From HGM20899 sp964615195 (lineage in GTDB: Bacteria > Pseudomonadota > Gammaproteobacteria > Enterobacterales > Succinivibrionaceae), in contig CAZTNG010000029.1 in NCBI GenBank assembly GCA_964615195.1, positions 1-23,292 of the forward strand: a DNA stretch of 23,292 nt, written 5' to 3'. The notes under the pieces were generated by a model. That model made no database searches. It saw only the letters and a list, made by a program, of their open reading frames with translations, and had not been told where the DNA came from. Shown one piece after another: positions 15,716 through 23,292 of the stretch. The number at the start of each line of letters is the position of its first letter. Position 1 is the first letter of the stretch. The position numbers and the translations under genes were made by a program.

Positions 15716-15779
15716 TTTGAAATGGATGTTATGGTGCGAAAATACACGTGCAAAATTATTATTAATATAGGAGTCATGA

Positions 15780-16604
15780 ATGGATATTTCTGTTATTGCA
15801 GAAAATTCTGCATTGAACACTTCATTTACAAGTGAGCATGGATTAAGTATCTATATAGAAAATGGCGCTCATAAGTATTTAGTTGATATGGGGGCAAGTG
15901 ATGCTTTTATAAAAAATGCACTCACTTTAAACATAGATTTATCAAAAGTTGATACAGCCATTGTCTCTCATGGTCATGCTGATCATGGTGGTGGTTTAGG
16001 CCACTTTTTAAATATAAATGATAAAGCTCATGTTTATTTATCAAGCAAGGCTTTCGGAGATTATTTCTCAAAGAGAGATTCAGGTTTGGTTTTTATAGGT
16101 TTAGATCGTAGACTTTTACCAAATTCTCGTTTTATTTATACTGAAGGTAAGCAAATTCTTAATGAAGATGCTTTTCTATTTTCAGGCGTTGAGTGTAAAT
16201 ATCCATTATCAAGTTGTAATAATAATTTATACATGCACGATGATGGTATTTTTGTACATGATAAATTTCGTCATGAACAAAATCTTGCAATTAAAACAGA
16301 AGATGGTAAGTTAGTACTATTTGTAGGTTGTGCGCATAATGGGGTTTTAAACATAATGTATAAGTTAAAAATTATTACAGGTTTATGGCCAAATATAGTA
16401 GTTGGTGGAATGCATTTATCCGCTAACGGTGGAAAAATAATTGAAGATTCGCATAAAATTAGTAATTTAGCGCAAGATTTATTAGCAACTGGTGCAAAAT
16501 TTTACACATGCCATTGCACTGGAAAAACAGCATTTATGGAGCTAAAAAAAGTTTTAGGTGATAAGATAGAATATATTAACGCTGGCTCAAAAATCAGCTT
16601 TTAG
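15780..16604 (+). CDS. DHPS-like metallo-beta-lactamase-fold hydrolase
   Basis: This 274-residue cytoplasmic MBL-fold metalloprotein belongs to the group that contains the archaeal dihydropterin-6-yl-methyl aminobenzene phosphate synthase. It shows the metal motif HGHADH (His64, His66, Asp68, His69), FVGCAHNGV with Cys184 and His186, GGMHL with His212, and the C-terminal CHCTG (244-248) that marks this subgroup. Metal ligands are complete, so it should be an active enzyme. The annotated archaeal reaction belongs to methanopterin synthesis, which this bacterium presumably lacks, so the true substrate is unknown. AGGAG lies 6 nt before the ATG. It stands alone, with its own promoter and terminator. 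Confidence 0.85.
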   Translation: MDISVIAENSALNTSFTSEHGLSIYIENGAHKYLVDMGASDAFIKNALTLNIDLSKVDTAIVSHGHADHGGGLGHFLNINDKAHVYLSSKAFGDYFSKRDSGLVFIGLDRRLLPNSRFIYTEGKQILNEDAFLFSGVECKYPLSSCNNNLYMHDDGIFVHDKFRHEQNLAIKTEDGKLVLFVGCAHNGVLNIMYKLKIITGLWPNIVVGGMHLSANGGKIIEDSHKISNLAQDLLATGAKFYTCHCTGKTAFMELKKVLGDKIEYINAGSKISF

Positions 16605-16612
16605 TGTTTGAT

Positions 16613-16660
16613 AAGATTGTTTTGTGTGCAAAAATATTATATGTAAAACAATCTTTTAAT
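16613..16660 (+). terminator. Intrinsic terminator of the metallo-beta-lactamase-fold gene
   Basis: A perfect 11-bp stem (AAGATTGTTTT at 16613-16623 with AAAACAATCTT at 16645-16655) has a 21-nt loop and is followed by TTAAT and further T-rich sequence. It starts 9 bp after the stop. The large loop makes it less typical. Confidence 0.65.
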
Positions 16661-16807
16661 ATTCTTGATAATTTTTTATTGTTAAAAGTTTTAATTTTAT
16701 CTGATAATGTTCTTACTCTCCCTTCATTTATGGTTAATGCAGAATGTGTTTTTTTTCAAACGCCATTGTAAAAGTAACATTTCCTGAGCGTTATATGTGT
16801 ATAAAGC

Positions 16808-16813
16808 TATAAT
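16808..16813 (+). promoter_or_regulatory. -10 element for the Sel1-repeat gene
   Basis: A perfect TATAAT lies 25 bp upstream of the ATG at 16839. The hexamer 17 bp further upstream (TGAGCG) is a poor -35. Confidence 0.4.
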
Positions 16814-16838
16814 TTTATTGTTTTAATTGGATTTAATA

Positions 16839-18983
16839 ATGGTAGATAAATTGGATTTGAGCGCTTTAGGTTTAAATGTGAAACCTAAAATTTCTGGAAA
16901 AAAACTTAGAGAACTGGCGTTCGAAAGGTTTAGTACTATTGTTGAAATTGATATAAGTGCTATACGTCAATATTTATCACATTTTAAAGATAGCGATACT
17001 CAAGTGTTCGTAGATTCAGTATTAAAAGCACTGACTAATATTTGCAATTTGTATATAAAGGACGATGATTTATTATCTGCAGTTAATTTATTTGAAGATA
17101 TAATTAAGTTAAAAAAATTCTCAGGAATTCTATTAGAATCATGTGAATATATTTTAGGGAATTTATATTTATTTCATGGAGATAAGCTCGGACGCACGAA
17201 TTCTCAGAAAGAAGAATTTTTTGATAAATCTGTAAAATATTTGTCGTTTTCAATTATGCATAAAACTGCTTTAACTGATTCTTGTTCATATTATTTGCAA
17301 AAGTGTTTACTTTCTAGAAAAAATACAACAATAGAGCGAGCTATAAAAATTCACGATGAGGGGCATAAAAAAGGAGTAATGTTTTCTACTTTTGGTTTGG
17401 CTATGCTTTATTTTTTACGTGATAAAGATTTTACAGATACCATAAAAGCATGGAAACTTTATAGCATTACAAAGAATATCCCAGAGTACAAAGATATAAG
17501 TTTAAATTGTATGAAATTTCTTCATGATGCAATTATTCAATATCAGAATGATAACAATGTAGATCTTTCTCTTGATCAAGCAGATGACGAAATATGTGAA
17601 CATGTCAATATTGCAAAAGACAATGTTGTCACTTCAAATGAGAATTTTAGTTCAAAGTGGAATGATCCAGATTCTGACTCAAATCCAAGTGATGATGTTA
17701 ATTTAAAAGAAGATTTTATTAAAATGAAAGCTCTTGCGGACAAAGGTGATGCAGAGGCCGCTACAATTGTTGCTATTTATTATTTAAATGGAGAACCTGG
17801 AGTTTGCAAAAAAAACAAAACTACATGTATTAAATATTTGCATATAGCTATTGCTGGTAAATCCTTAGATGCTATGTTTATTCTTGCCCAATTATATATT
17901 AATGAATCATCATCTGAGAAATTACAGCATGAAGGTTTGTCATTATTAGAAGAGGCAGCAGAATTAGGTCATTCTAATGCAATGGAAGCTTTAGCAAATT
18001 ATTATTGTAATGAAAAAGAATTTCCTGGAATGCTAGATAAGGGAATAGAGTATGCTAACAAAGCAATAAATGCCGGAAATATTGCTGCTAATGATGTTCT
18101 CGGAAGTGTTTACTTACAAGGTAGAATAGGTATCCCAATTAATGAGGATCTTGCCGCAAAGCACTTAGAAAAAGTAGAATTCTTACATGAAGATGATGTG
18201 TATTATTATCTTTTTTTAGCTCAATACTATTATGTTCGAGCATTTCAAATTGCAAGTAAAGATCAGTCATCAAAAGAAGAAGATAATTTAGAGCTAAAAT
18301 ATCTAAAAAAGACATTTAGGTATACGTCTAAAGCTGCGAAATTAGGTTCTGTTGAAGCTCAACACTTAATGGGTAAGTTATATGTTGATGGATTAGGTGT
18401 AGAACAGAGCTCTAGTAAAGCAAAATATTGGTTTAATAAAGCAAGTGAGAATGGTTCTTCAGATGGAGTATGCGCATTAGGATTAATAAATTATAAAGGT
18501 TTAGAAGGTATTCCCAATTATGAATTGGCTTTTGAATATTTTTGTAAAGCTGCTCAAGCAAAAAATGAGTTTGCAATGATGATGGTTGCTAGTTGCTATC
18601 GCAAAGGTTTGGGCGTAGACATAAATTGTAATAAAGCAATAGCTATATATAATAGATTAATTAAGTTGAATTATGATGATGCACTATTGGAATTAGCTTC
18701 AATGTACTATAATGGTGAACATATGAAATCTGATTATTGTGCAGCATTTGAATTATATAATAAATTCTTAAGTAATAATGATCGTGGTGACATATGGTTC
18801 ATTTTAGGAAGTATGTATTTAAAAGGCCTAGGTACAAAAGCGGATTCTAAACGTGCAATTGAATGTTTTGCAAAGGCAGAGCAACTTGGATATGCTCAAA
18901 CAGAAAATAGTATAGAGTCCTTGTTGGAATTGGATAATGATTATACTGAGTTATATGATGATTTTGATTTCCTTATGCACTAG
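16839..18983 (+). CDS. Large cytoplasmic Sel1-repeat (TPR-like) protein
   Basis: This protein of about 714 residues probably acts as a scaffold or adaptor. The frame opens at a TTG at 16827, but the ATG at 16839 is the natural start (MVDKLDLSALG). There is no signal peptide or membrane helix. Residues 1-240 are helical without clear repeats. An acidic Asp/Ser/Asn-rich linker covers about 240-285. From about 290 to 690, some nine to ten Sel1-type repeats of roughly 36 residues run on. Clear units include GDAEAATIVAIYYLNGEPGV, GSVEAQHLMGKLYVDGLGVE, NEFAMMMVASCYRKGLGVD and DRGDIWFILGSMYLKGLGTK. The ribosome site is weak. It is monocistronic and converges with pnuC. Sel1 proteins bind partner proteins; no partner is evident here. 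Confidence 0.85.
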   Translation: MVDKLDLSALGLNVKPKISGKKLRELAFERFSTIVEIDISAIRQYLSHFKDSDTQVFVDSVLKALTNICNLYIKDDDLLSAVNLFEDIIKLKKFSGILLESCEYILGNLYLFHGDKLGRTNSQKEEFFDKSVKYLSFSIMHKTALTDSCSYYLQKCLLSRKNTTIERAIKIHDEGHKKGVMFSTFGLAMLYFLRDKDFTDTIKAWKLYSITKNIPEYKDISLNCMKFLHDAIIQYQNDNNVDLSLDQADDEICEHVNIAKDNVVTSNENFSSKWNDPDSDSNPSDDVNLKEDFIKMKALADKGDAEAATIVAIYYLNGEPGVCKKNKTTCIKYLHIAIAGKSLDAMFILAQLYINESSSEKLQHEGLSLLEEAAELGHSNAMEALANYYCNEKEFPGMLDKGIEYANKAINAGNIAANDVLGSVYLQGRIGIPINEDLAAKHLEKVEFLHEDDVYYYLFLAQYYYVRAFQIASKDQSSKEEDNLELKYLKKTFRYTSKAAKLGSVEAQHLMGKLYVDGLGVEQSSSKAKYWFNKASENGSSDGVCALGLINYKGLEGIPNYELAFEYFCKAAQAKNEFAMMMVASCYRKGLGVDINCNKAIAIYNRLIKLNYDDALLELASMYYNGEHMKSDYCAAFELYNKFLSNNDRGDIWFILGSMYLKGLGTKADSKRAIECFAKAEQLGYAQTENSIESLLELDNDYTELYDDFDFLMH

Positions 18984-19007
18984 AAATGAATTAAAGAAGT
19001 TTTGTAT

Positions 19008-19040
19008 AATTTGCTGATGAGAAATATCTGTCAGCAAATT
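19008..19040. terminator. Shared terminator hairpin between the Sel1 gene and pnuC
   Basis: A perfect 10-bp stem (AATTTGCTGA with TCAGCAAATT) has a 13-nt loop and sits in the 72-bp gap between two converging genes. T content after the stem is modest in both directions, so a bidirectional terminator is likely but not textbook. Confidence 0.6.
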
Positions 19041-19055
19041 TACTAAATATAAGTT

Positions 19056-19754
19056 TTATTTGTGTTGTTCTTTCTCTCGTGCTTGCCAACGATAGTACAT
19101 AATAATTGAATTAATTAAGTAGAAACACCACATAAGTAAAATTGCAATTGGTTTGCCACGACCATCAATAAAAGGCACAATCCAAAGATAAATATTAATG
19201 CAATTTATGGCTATCCATAGAATCCAATGTTCACAAAATCTCATAATACATAGAAGTAATGCTGTAGTTGCAAGTATAGTTGATAGCCCATCATAAAAAG
19301 GTTGTTGACCATTTAGAAGCTTTAGGCCTAAACCATAAAAAATTGAAGCTAGTAAAAGCCCAATAATAAGTAGTAATAGTTGTTTACGGGATAGGTGCCT
19401 TTTTTCTGTTTCATGAGTTTTATAATTAAAATGTTTAAGCCAATAAAAAAAGCCATAAATGTTCAATGGTATAAAAACTATCAATTTAACCATTACTTCC
19501 CCATAATATTGGTACTTATACGAAATATAACCATAAAGGATTGAATTTATGAATCCAAAGAAGAAGGCTCCAAGTTTTCCTTGACCTGTAAAAATTGCAG
19601 CTAGACATCCTGTCAGAGCTGCTATAATTGAGAGAAGACTATCTTTGTTAAGAGAAAGAAACAAAATAACAGAGATCGAAACAATCAACCAAGCAATTTC
19701 TGTTTTTTTCCAACCTTGGAATTCATTTTTTATACATTCCGGAATATGTGTCAT
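19056..19754 (-). CDS. pnuC: Nicotinamide riboside transporter PnuC
   Basis: PnuC is an inner-membrane facilitator for nicotinamide riboside uptake, feeding NAD salvage; phosphorylation inside the cell traps the substrate. The 232 residues are close to the usual 220-240. About seven hydrophobic helices are visible. Family landmarks are GKLGAFFFGFINSILYGYISYKYQYYGE (about 59-86), LNIYGFFYWLKH (97-108) with aromatic residues that line the substrate channel, and EHWILWIAINCINIYLW near 174-190. It runs divergently from yebG. A 12-bp palindrome sits about 93 bp upstream of the start. No nadR or NAD kinase gene is nearby, and no NAD riboswitch was recognised. Confidence 0.93.
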   Translation of the reverse strand: MTHIPECIKNEFQGWKKTEIAWLIVSISVILFLSLNKDSLLSIIAALTGCLAAIFTGQGKLGAFFFGFINSILYGYISYKYQYYGEVMVKLIVFIPLNIYGFFYWLKHFNYKTHETEKRHLSRKQLLLLIIGLLLASIFYGLGLKLLNGQQPFYDGLSTILATTALLLCIMRFCEHWILWIAINCINIYLWIVPFIDGRGKPIAILLMWCFYLINSIIMYYRWQAREKEQHK

Positions 19755-19846
19755 GATGCTCTCATCAGTGTAAAAAAAGGTTAATAATGTTCATTGAACT
19801 GTAATTAATGTAGAAAACATTTTAGGCATTTTATCTTTAATATGAA

Positions 19847-19858
19847 TGTTTATAAACA
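19847..19858. promoter_or_regulatory. 12-bp palindrome TGTTTATAAACA upstream of pnuC
   Basis: A perfect palindrome lies in the pnuC-yebG divergent gap, 93 bp from the pnuC start and about 160 bp from yebG. Its half-sites equal those of the enteric NadR box (TGTTTA and TAAACA), but the six-base spacer of that box is absent. It could be an operator; this is inference. Confidence 0.3.
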
Positions 19859-19959
19859 CTAAATTTGGTTCTAAATGATTTTTAATATAAATTAGTTTGG
19901 TTAATATCAGATTTATTCTTCTAAAGTGTTAATTATGCTTAGCTTTTTGCATGAGTTTA

Positions 19960-19988
19960 TTTACTTAGTAAAAAAAGATTGCTATAAT
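19960..19988 (+). promoter_or_regulatory. Sigma70-type promoter for yebG
   Basis: TTTACT (19960-19965), a 17-bp spacer and a perfect TATAAT (19983-19988) lie 28 bp upstream of the ATG at 20017. No CTG-N10-CAG LexA box is visible around it. Confidence 0.6.
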
Positions 19989-20016
19989 TTGTATATTGTT
20001 TTTCAAGGGGGAACAA

Positions 20017-20337
20017 ATGAGCCGTAGAATTGAAGTAGAATATATTTTGAAGAATGAAGAAGGAATAGAAGTGGCAAGATTTCAGAATATTGATGATGCA
20101 AAACACTACGATAGAATGCTTGCCGCAGCTGATGAAATTTTTAATATGTTCAGTTCTATTAAGGAATTAGATTCTGTGAAGGAAGCTGTAAAGGATGACA
20201 TATCATTTCAATTAGCTAAGCATTCAGATGAAGTGTTAGCAATTTTATCTGCTATAAATGGTAAGAAGAAATCCCTCACTAAAAAAGAAAAGCCTGAGCA
20301 ATTAGCTGGCGTTGAAGAATTAAGGCCTGCTGTTTAG
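20017..20337 (+). CDS. yebG: YebG-family protein (SOS-associated)
   Basis: This 106-residue cytoplasmic protein resembles YebG of E. coli, a small DNA-damage-inducible protein with no known biochemical activity. Shared features are the N-terminal strand EVEYILKNEEG, the AKHYDRMLAAADEIFNMF helix (E. coli has ADAYDKMLDTADLL), and a second helix HSDEVLAILSAINGKK near the end. The tail is Lys- then Glu-rich. The frame is open from a TTG at 19996, but AAGGGGGA ahead of the ATG at 20017 decides the start. It stands alone and is divergent from pnuC. In enterics the gene is under LexA control; no canonical LexA site is seen here. Confidence 0.85.
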   Translation: MSRRIEVEYILKNEEGIEVARFQNIDDAKHYDRMLAAADEIFNMFSSIKELDSVKEAVKDDISFQLAKHSDEVLAILSAINGKKKSLTKKEKPEQLAGVEELRPAV

Positions 20338-20351
20338 TAGTTTTGTTTGTA

Positions 20352-20391
20352 TATAAGTTTTGCTAAAGTTTTTTCTTTAGTGAAACTTATA
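20352..20391 (+). terminator. Terminator-like long hairpin after yebG
   Basis: Seventeen-base arms (20352-20368 and 20375-20391) pair fully, with two G-U pairs, around a T6 loop, 14 bp after the yebG stop. The downstream strand reads ATATTCAAATATTTTTTT, so the T run comes late. Transcription end is likely. Confidence 0.6.
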
Positions 20392-20514
20392 ATATTCAAA
20401 TATTTTTTTGAAAAATTTTTCACATAATTCTTGTTATTTTCAAATAATATAGTTTCAAATTAAGAATAATTAAAATCATTTTACTTTTCAATTACATTTT
20501 AGGTCATCATTGCA

Positions 20515-20520
20515 TATAAT
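20515..20520 (+). promoter_or_regulatory. -10 element for pgsA
   Basis: A perfect TATAAT lies 35 bp upstream of the pgsA ATG. No good -35 is visible at 16-18 bp. Confidence 0.4.
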
Positions 20521-20555
20521 AGCATTAATGATTTTAAAACTACTGTTTTCACGAT

Positions 20556-21227
20556 ATGCTTAAAAATATACCTAACGCTTTAACTCTGCTTAGAGTGGCT
20601 TTAATTCCATTCTATATTTTATTTTTTTATATACCACAAGGTTGGAGCAATTTAGTAGCTGCGGCTATTTTTGTTATTGCTGCATTAACGGATTTGCTAG
20701 ATGGTTATTTGGCACGAAAATTAAATGTTTGTTCAAAATTTGGTGCTTTTTTAGACCCTGTAGCTGACAAAATCATGGTATGTGTTGCGTTAGTTCTATT
20801 AGTAGGTCACTTTGCAAAGTATGAGCAGAATTATTTTACTTATATAAGTGTTATTGTTGGCTTGTGCGCTTCTGTTATAGTTTCCCGTGAAATTGTTATT
20901 AGTGCACTTCGTGAATGGATGGCGGAAGTTGGTAACAGAGCTAAGGTTGCTGTGAGTTGGATTGGTAAATGGAAAACAGCAATTCAAATGATTGCAATTA
21001 CAGGTTTAATTTGGCGCGATAGTACTTGGATTTTTTCTGGTAATTGGATGGTTTATTGTTCTTTAGCGTTAATGGTTATAGCAACTGTATTGACAATTTG
21101 GTCTATGGTTGATTATTTAATAGCTGGGTTGTCTACAATGAATGAGCAGGAAAAACGTGAAGCACTAGCAAAGACTAATGATTCATTGCAAATGAAAGAA
21201 AGTGAAAAAGTAAACGAATCCAAATAA
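20556..21227 (+). CDS. pgsA: CDP-diacylglycerol--glycerol-3-phosphate 3-phosphatidyltransferase
   Basis: PgsA makes phosphatidylglycerol phosphate from CDP-diacylglycerol and glycerol-3-phosphate in the inner membrane, the committed step to phosphatidylglycerol and cardiolipin. The CDP-alcohol phosphotransferase signature is perfect: Asp46, Asp49-Gly50, Ala53-Arg54, Gly63, Asp67 and Asp71. The N-terminus NIPNALTLLRVALIPFYILFF is typical. About five to six membrane helices follow. The 223 residues include a 40-residue polar Lys/Glu tail beyond the last helix, longer than in the E. coli enzyme (182). No strong Shine-Dalgarno precedes the ATG. It is monocistronic with a strong terminator. Confidence 0.96.
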   Translation: MLKNIPNALTLLRVALIPFYILFFYIPQGWSNLVAAAIFVIAALTDLLDGYLARKLNVCSKFGAFLDPVADKIMVCVALVLLVGHFAKYEQNYFTYISVIVGLCASVIVSREIVISALREWMAEVGNRAKVAVSWIGKWKTAIQMIAITGLIWRDSTWIFSGNWMVYCSLALMVIATVLTIWSMVDYLIAGLSTMNEQEKREALAKTNDSLQMKESEKVNESK

Positions 21228-21246
21228 GATTTGTTAGAGTTTAAAT

Positions 21247-21276
21247 AAAAGGTTTTCATATGGAAAACCTTTTTTT
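21247..21276 (+). terminator. Intrinsic terminator of pgsA
   Basis: A perfect 11-bp stem (AAAAGGTTTTC with GAAAACCTTTT) has a 5-nt loop and continues in an unbroken T run. It starts 20 bp after the pgsA stop. Confidence 0.92.
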
Positions 21277-21361
21277 ATAGTCGATAAGATTTATTTTCAT
21301 CTTGTTAAAAGATGGTTGAGTAAATGATGTCTTTTATTGAAACAGTTTGTTAGATTTTAGT

Positions 21362-22765
21362 ATGAATAAAAGTTTAAGTAGATTTGGTGGAATGCGACTT
21401 TTATTGAATAGAATGCTTAATAAAGGCAGAATATCCAATAAATTGCTATTGTGCTCAGTTATCACTGGTGTTATTACTGGTTTTGTATGTTCTTTATTTG
21501 AAATTATTCCTCAATGGGTAAATGAGTTTAGGTTAAATTATTTGCATTCACTTAATGCGCCGTATTGGGTTGTTTTAGTTGTAGCCTTTGTAATAAGTGC
21601 TACATTAGGTGGTATTGCAGTTTATTACACGCGAAAGTATGCACCTGAGGCTGGTGGTTCGGGTATTCCTGAAATAGAAGGGGCTTTAATTAATTTAAGA
21701 CCAGTTAGGTTTTGGAGAGTTTTGCCTGTTAAATTTTTAGGAGGTATGCTTGCGTTAAGCTCAGGTATGATTTTAGGACGAGAAGGACCTTCAATTCAAA
21801 TAGGTGGTAACTTAGGAGCTTGGGTATCACATACGCTTCATTTAGATAATAATGAATTCCATATTTTGTTAGCTGCAGGTGCTGCTTCAGGTTTAGCAAG
21901 TGCTTTTAATGCTCCACTTGCGGGTATTTTATTTGTTTTAGAGGAGCTAAGGCCACAATTTAGGTTTAATTTTGCCTCTGTTCAAGCTGTAACTGTATCT
22001 GTAATTATTTCAACAATAACACGTGACAATTTTTCAGGTGTAGCCCCTGTTTTTTCATTACCAAATTTTGCGATGGTAGATTTGCATGATTTATTTATAT
22101 TTTTAGGTTTTGGTATTTTTATCGGTGTTTTAGGTGTGTTCTTTAATAAAGCAGTCGGTGTTATGCAAGATATCTATGAAAGCTGTCATGGTGGGAAGAT
22201 TCAACGTGCCGTTCCTATAATAGCTATTGTTGCTGGAATTTTTGGGATTATTTCAGTTTTAAATCCTCATTTAAGTGGTTCTGGTATGCAATATATTCCT
22301 TCATGGATAGTTACAAATCTATCTATAGGTATGTTGTTGATTATATTTGCTGTGAGATTATTAGGAACTTTATTGTGTTTTTGTTCTGGTATACCTGGAG
22401 GTATATTTGCTCCTTCATTATCTTTAGGAACTATTGTTGGTAGTATTTGCGGTATGGTTTTAGTGCGCTATGGTATAACTAATTATGATCCAGGGATAAT
22501 GGCTATTGTGGGAATGGGAGCTTTTTTTGCGGCTTCGGTTCGTGCACCAGTTACAGGTATTATTTTAGTATGTGAAATGACGAATAATTTCCAATTTTTG
22601 CTACCTATGATGGTTACAGTTGCTACGGCTACATATGTTGCAGGGGCTCTGAATGCAAGTCCTTTGTATACGCAGATTCTTGAAAGAACCTTACGTATGT
22701 CTGGTAATAAGCAAATTCTTGATGAATATGAAATTTTTAAAAATTCTAGTTCACGATCAGATTAA
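21362..22765 (+). CDS. clcA: ClC-type chloride/proton antiporter
   Basis: This inner-membrane ClC protein of about 467 residues exchanges Cl- for H+ and helps with extreme acid response. The three anion-pathway signatures are GSGIP (99-103), GREGP (139-143) with the gating glutamate Glu141, and GIPGGIFAP (343-351). The internal proton glutamate is kept in LFVLEELRPQ (Glu195), and a Tyr in SPLYTQIL occupies the place of the coordinating tyrosine. Both glutamates point to an antiporter and not a channel. No CBS domains follow, as in E. coli ClcA. The frame extends to a TTG at 21347. I use the first ATG, although neither start has a clear ribosome site, and the ATG at 21392 is a further option. 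Confidence 0.93.
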   Translation: MNKSLSRFGGMRLLLNRMLNKGRISNKLLLCSVITGVITGFVCSLFEIIPQWVNEFRLNYLHSLNAPYWVVLVVAFVISATLGGIAVYYTRKYAPEAGGSGIPEIEGALINLRPVRFWRVLPVKFLGGMLALSSGMILGREGPSIQIGGNLGAWVSHTLHLDNNEFHILLAAGAASGLASAFNAPLAGILFVLEELRPQFRFNFASVQAVTVSVIISTITRDNFSGVAPVFSLPNFAMVDLHDLFIFLGFGIFIGVLGVFFNKAVGVMQDIYESCHGGKIQRAVPIIAIVAGIFGIISVLNPHLSGSGMQYIPSWIVTNLSIGMLLIIFAVRLLGTLLCFCSGIPGGIFAPSLSLGTIVGSICGMVLVRYGITNYDPGIMAIVGMGAFFAASVRAPVTGIILVCEMTNNFQFLLPMMVTVATATYVAGALNASPLYTQILERTLRMSGNKQILDEYEIFKNSSSRSD

Positions 22766-22806
22766 CTAATTTATTTAAAATAGCATTATAAAGTTGAGTA
22801 TTTAGT

Positions 22807-23292
22807 ATGAATGAAGCAATGGCAGTAAGATGTAAAGCTTTAACTGCTCTTATTTTTGCAGAGTTATTTTGGGGCGGTATGGCTCCAATTGGAAAACTAG
22901 TTATGGATGCAGGAATATCATCCGTAAGCTTAACTTTTTTTAGAATCGTTGGAGCAACCTGTTGTTTTTGGACTTTAGGATTTTTAGGTCCTAAAGAGAC
23001 TATAAAACGTAGAGATTTTATAAAATTATTTTTTGCTGGTTTATTTTATATTGTGCTTAATCAAGGATCATACATTATAGGCCTTTCATATACATCACCT
23101 ATAGATGCTAGTGTCATTTGCACTTCTTTGCCTGTAGTTACTATTATGCTAGCCTTTTTCATTTTTCATGAAAAGATAGGCTTAAAAAAATTAGTAGGTG
23201 TCGTTTTAGGTGGGGTTGGAGCCCTTACTTTAATTTTGAGTAATGTAAACAACAGCACATCAGATAGTAGTGTTTTTGGTAACGCAATTGTC
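22807..23292 (+). CDS. EamA/DMT-family permease (partial, runs off the window)
   Basis: The first 162 codons of a drug/metabolite transporter superfamily permease are present; the 3' end lies outside. The N-terminal helix includes LIFAELFWGGMAPIGKLVMDAG, the typical first EamA helix. Four to five helices are visible, including SVSLTFFRIVGATCC, NQGSYIIGLSYTSPIDASVI and a KKLVGVVLGGVGALTLIL helix that normally closes the first EamA repeat. Full-length members have about 300 residues in two repeats, so roughly half is missing. It starts 41 bp after clcA on the same strand with no terminator between, so cotranscription is possible. Substrate unknown. Confidence 0.85.
   Translation, partial: MNEAMAVRCKALTALIFAELFWGGMAPIGKLVMDAGISSVSLTFFRIVGATCCFWTLGFLGPKETIKRRDFIKLFFAGLFYIVLNQGSYIIGLSYTSPIDASVICTSLPVVTIMLAFFIFHEKIGLKKLVGVVLGGVGALTLILSNVNNSTSDSSVFGNAIV

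Larger units (their letters stand above)
15382..15779. other. 398-bp divergent intergenic region
   Basis: The gap separates the minus-strand membrane gene from the plus-strand metallo-beta-lactamase gene. It holds one promoter reading each way, at its two ends. The middle (about 15450-15660) is AT-rich, with no credible coding frame, tRNA or strong hairpin. Confidence 0.5.

Noticed and set aside
16613..16826. Possible small RNA between the MBL gene and the Sel1 gene
   Set aside because: The hairpin at 16613-16655 is better explained as the terminator of the MBL gene, and the rest has no clear structure.
19847..19858. Palindrome read as a true NadR box
   Set aside because: The six-base spacer of the known NadR site is absent, so only a generic operator candidate is reported.

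Overview
The window is a stretch of an AT-rich Gammaproteobacterial chromosome. The lineage call rests on three things: a complete Rnf/Rsx operon in the A-B-C-D-G-E order, a YebG-type SOS protein, and a WaaE/LgtF-type LPS core glucosyltransferase. The very low GC and the mix of genes suggest a host-associated, possibly anaerobic or facultative member (Succinivibrionaceae-like or Pasteurellales-like). Genus cannot be fixed from sequence reading alone. No rRNA, tRNA, insertion sequence, CRISPR array or phage gene was seen.

Layout. (1) 1-3250, minus strand: a three-gene envelope operon running LgtF/WaaE-like glucosyltransferase, then UDP-glucose 6-dehydrogenase, then a GT4 glycosyltransferase. 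It has an extended -10 promoter near 3219 and a terminator at 16-46. (2) 3557-8740, minus strand: the complete rsxABCDGE operon for the ion-pumping or SoxR-reducing Rnf complex. It is tightly packed, with overlapping or nearly overlapping genes, and ends in a hairpin at 3557-3582. (3) 9004-10728: a secreted SIMPL-domain protein on plus and an outer-membrane beta-barrel protein on minus. They converge and each has its own terminator. (4) 10905-15381: a block of four genes without recognised function. Two large soluble proteins are divergently transcribed (10905-12032 minus; 12291-13805 plus) and may share an FlhC-like helix-turn-helix module. Two membrane proteins follow in tandem on minus (13813-14718; 14803-15381) and look like diverged paralogues, only one of which has a DUF3592-like domain. 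(5) 15780-18983, plus: a DHPS-like metallo-beta-lactamase-fold protein and a large cytoplasmic Sel1-repeat protein. (6) 19056-19754, minus: the PnuC nicotinamide riboside transporter, divergent from yebG (20017-20337, plus). (7) 20556-23292, plus: pgsA, a ClC-type chloride/proton antiporter and the start of an EamA/DMT permease that runs off the window.

How the genes fit together. Regions 1, 2 and 7 are housekeeping envelope and energy functions: LPS core sugar transfer, UDP-glucuronate supply, membrane electron transport, phosphatidylglycerol synthesis and acid/chloride exchange. Region 4 is the least explained part and the best place to look for something new. Nearly every transcription unit ends in a readable intrinsic hairpin. 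One of these is embedded inside the 3' end of a coding sequence at 13756-13783. Several genes have clearly better start codons than their longest reading frame suggests: rsxG at 4923, the unknown gene at 12291 with GTG, the Sel1 gene at 16839, yebG at 20017 and clcA at 21362.
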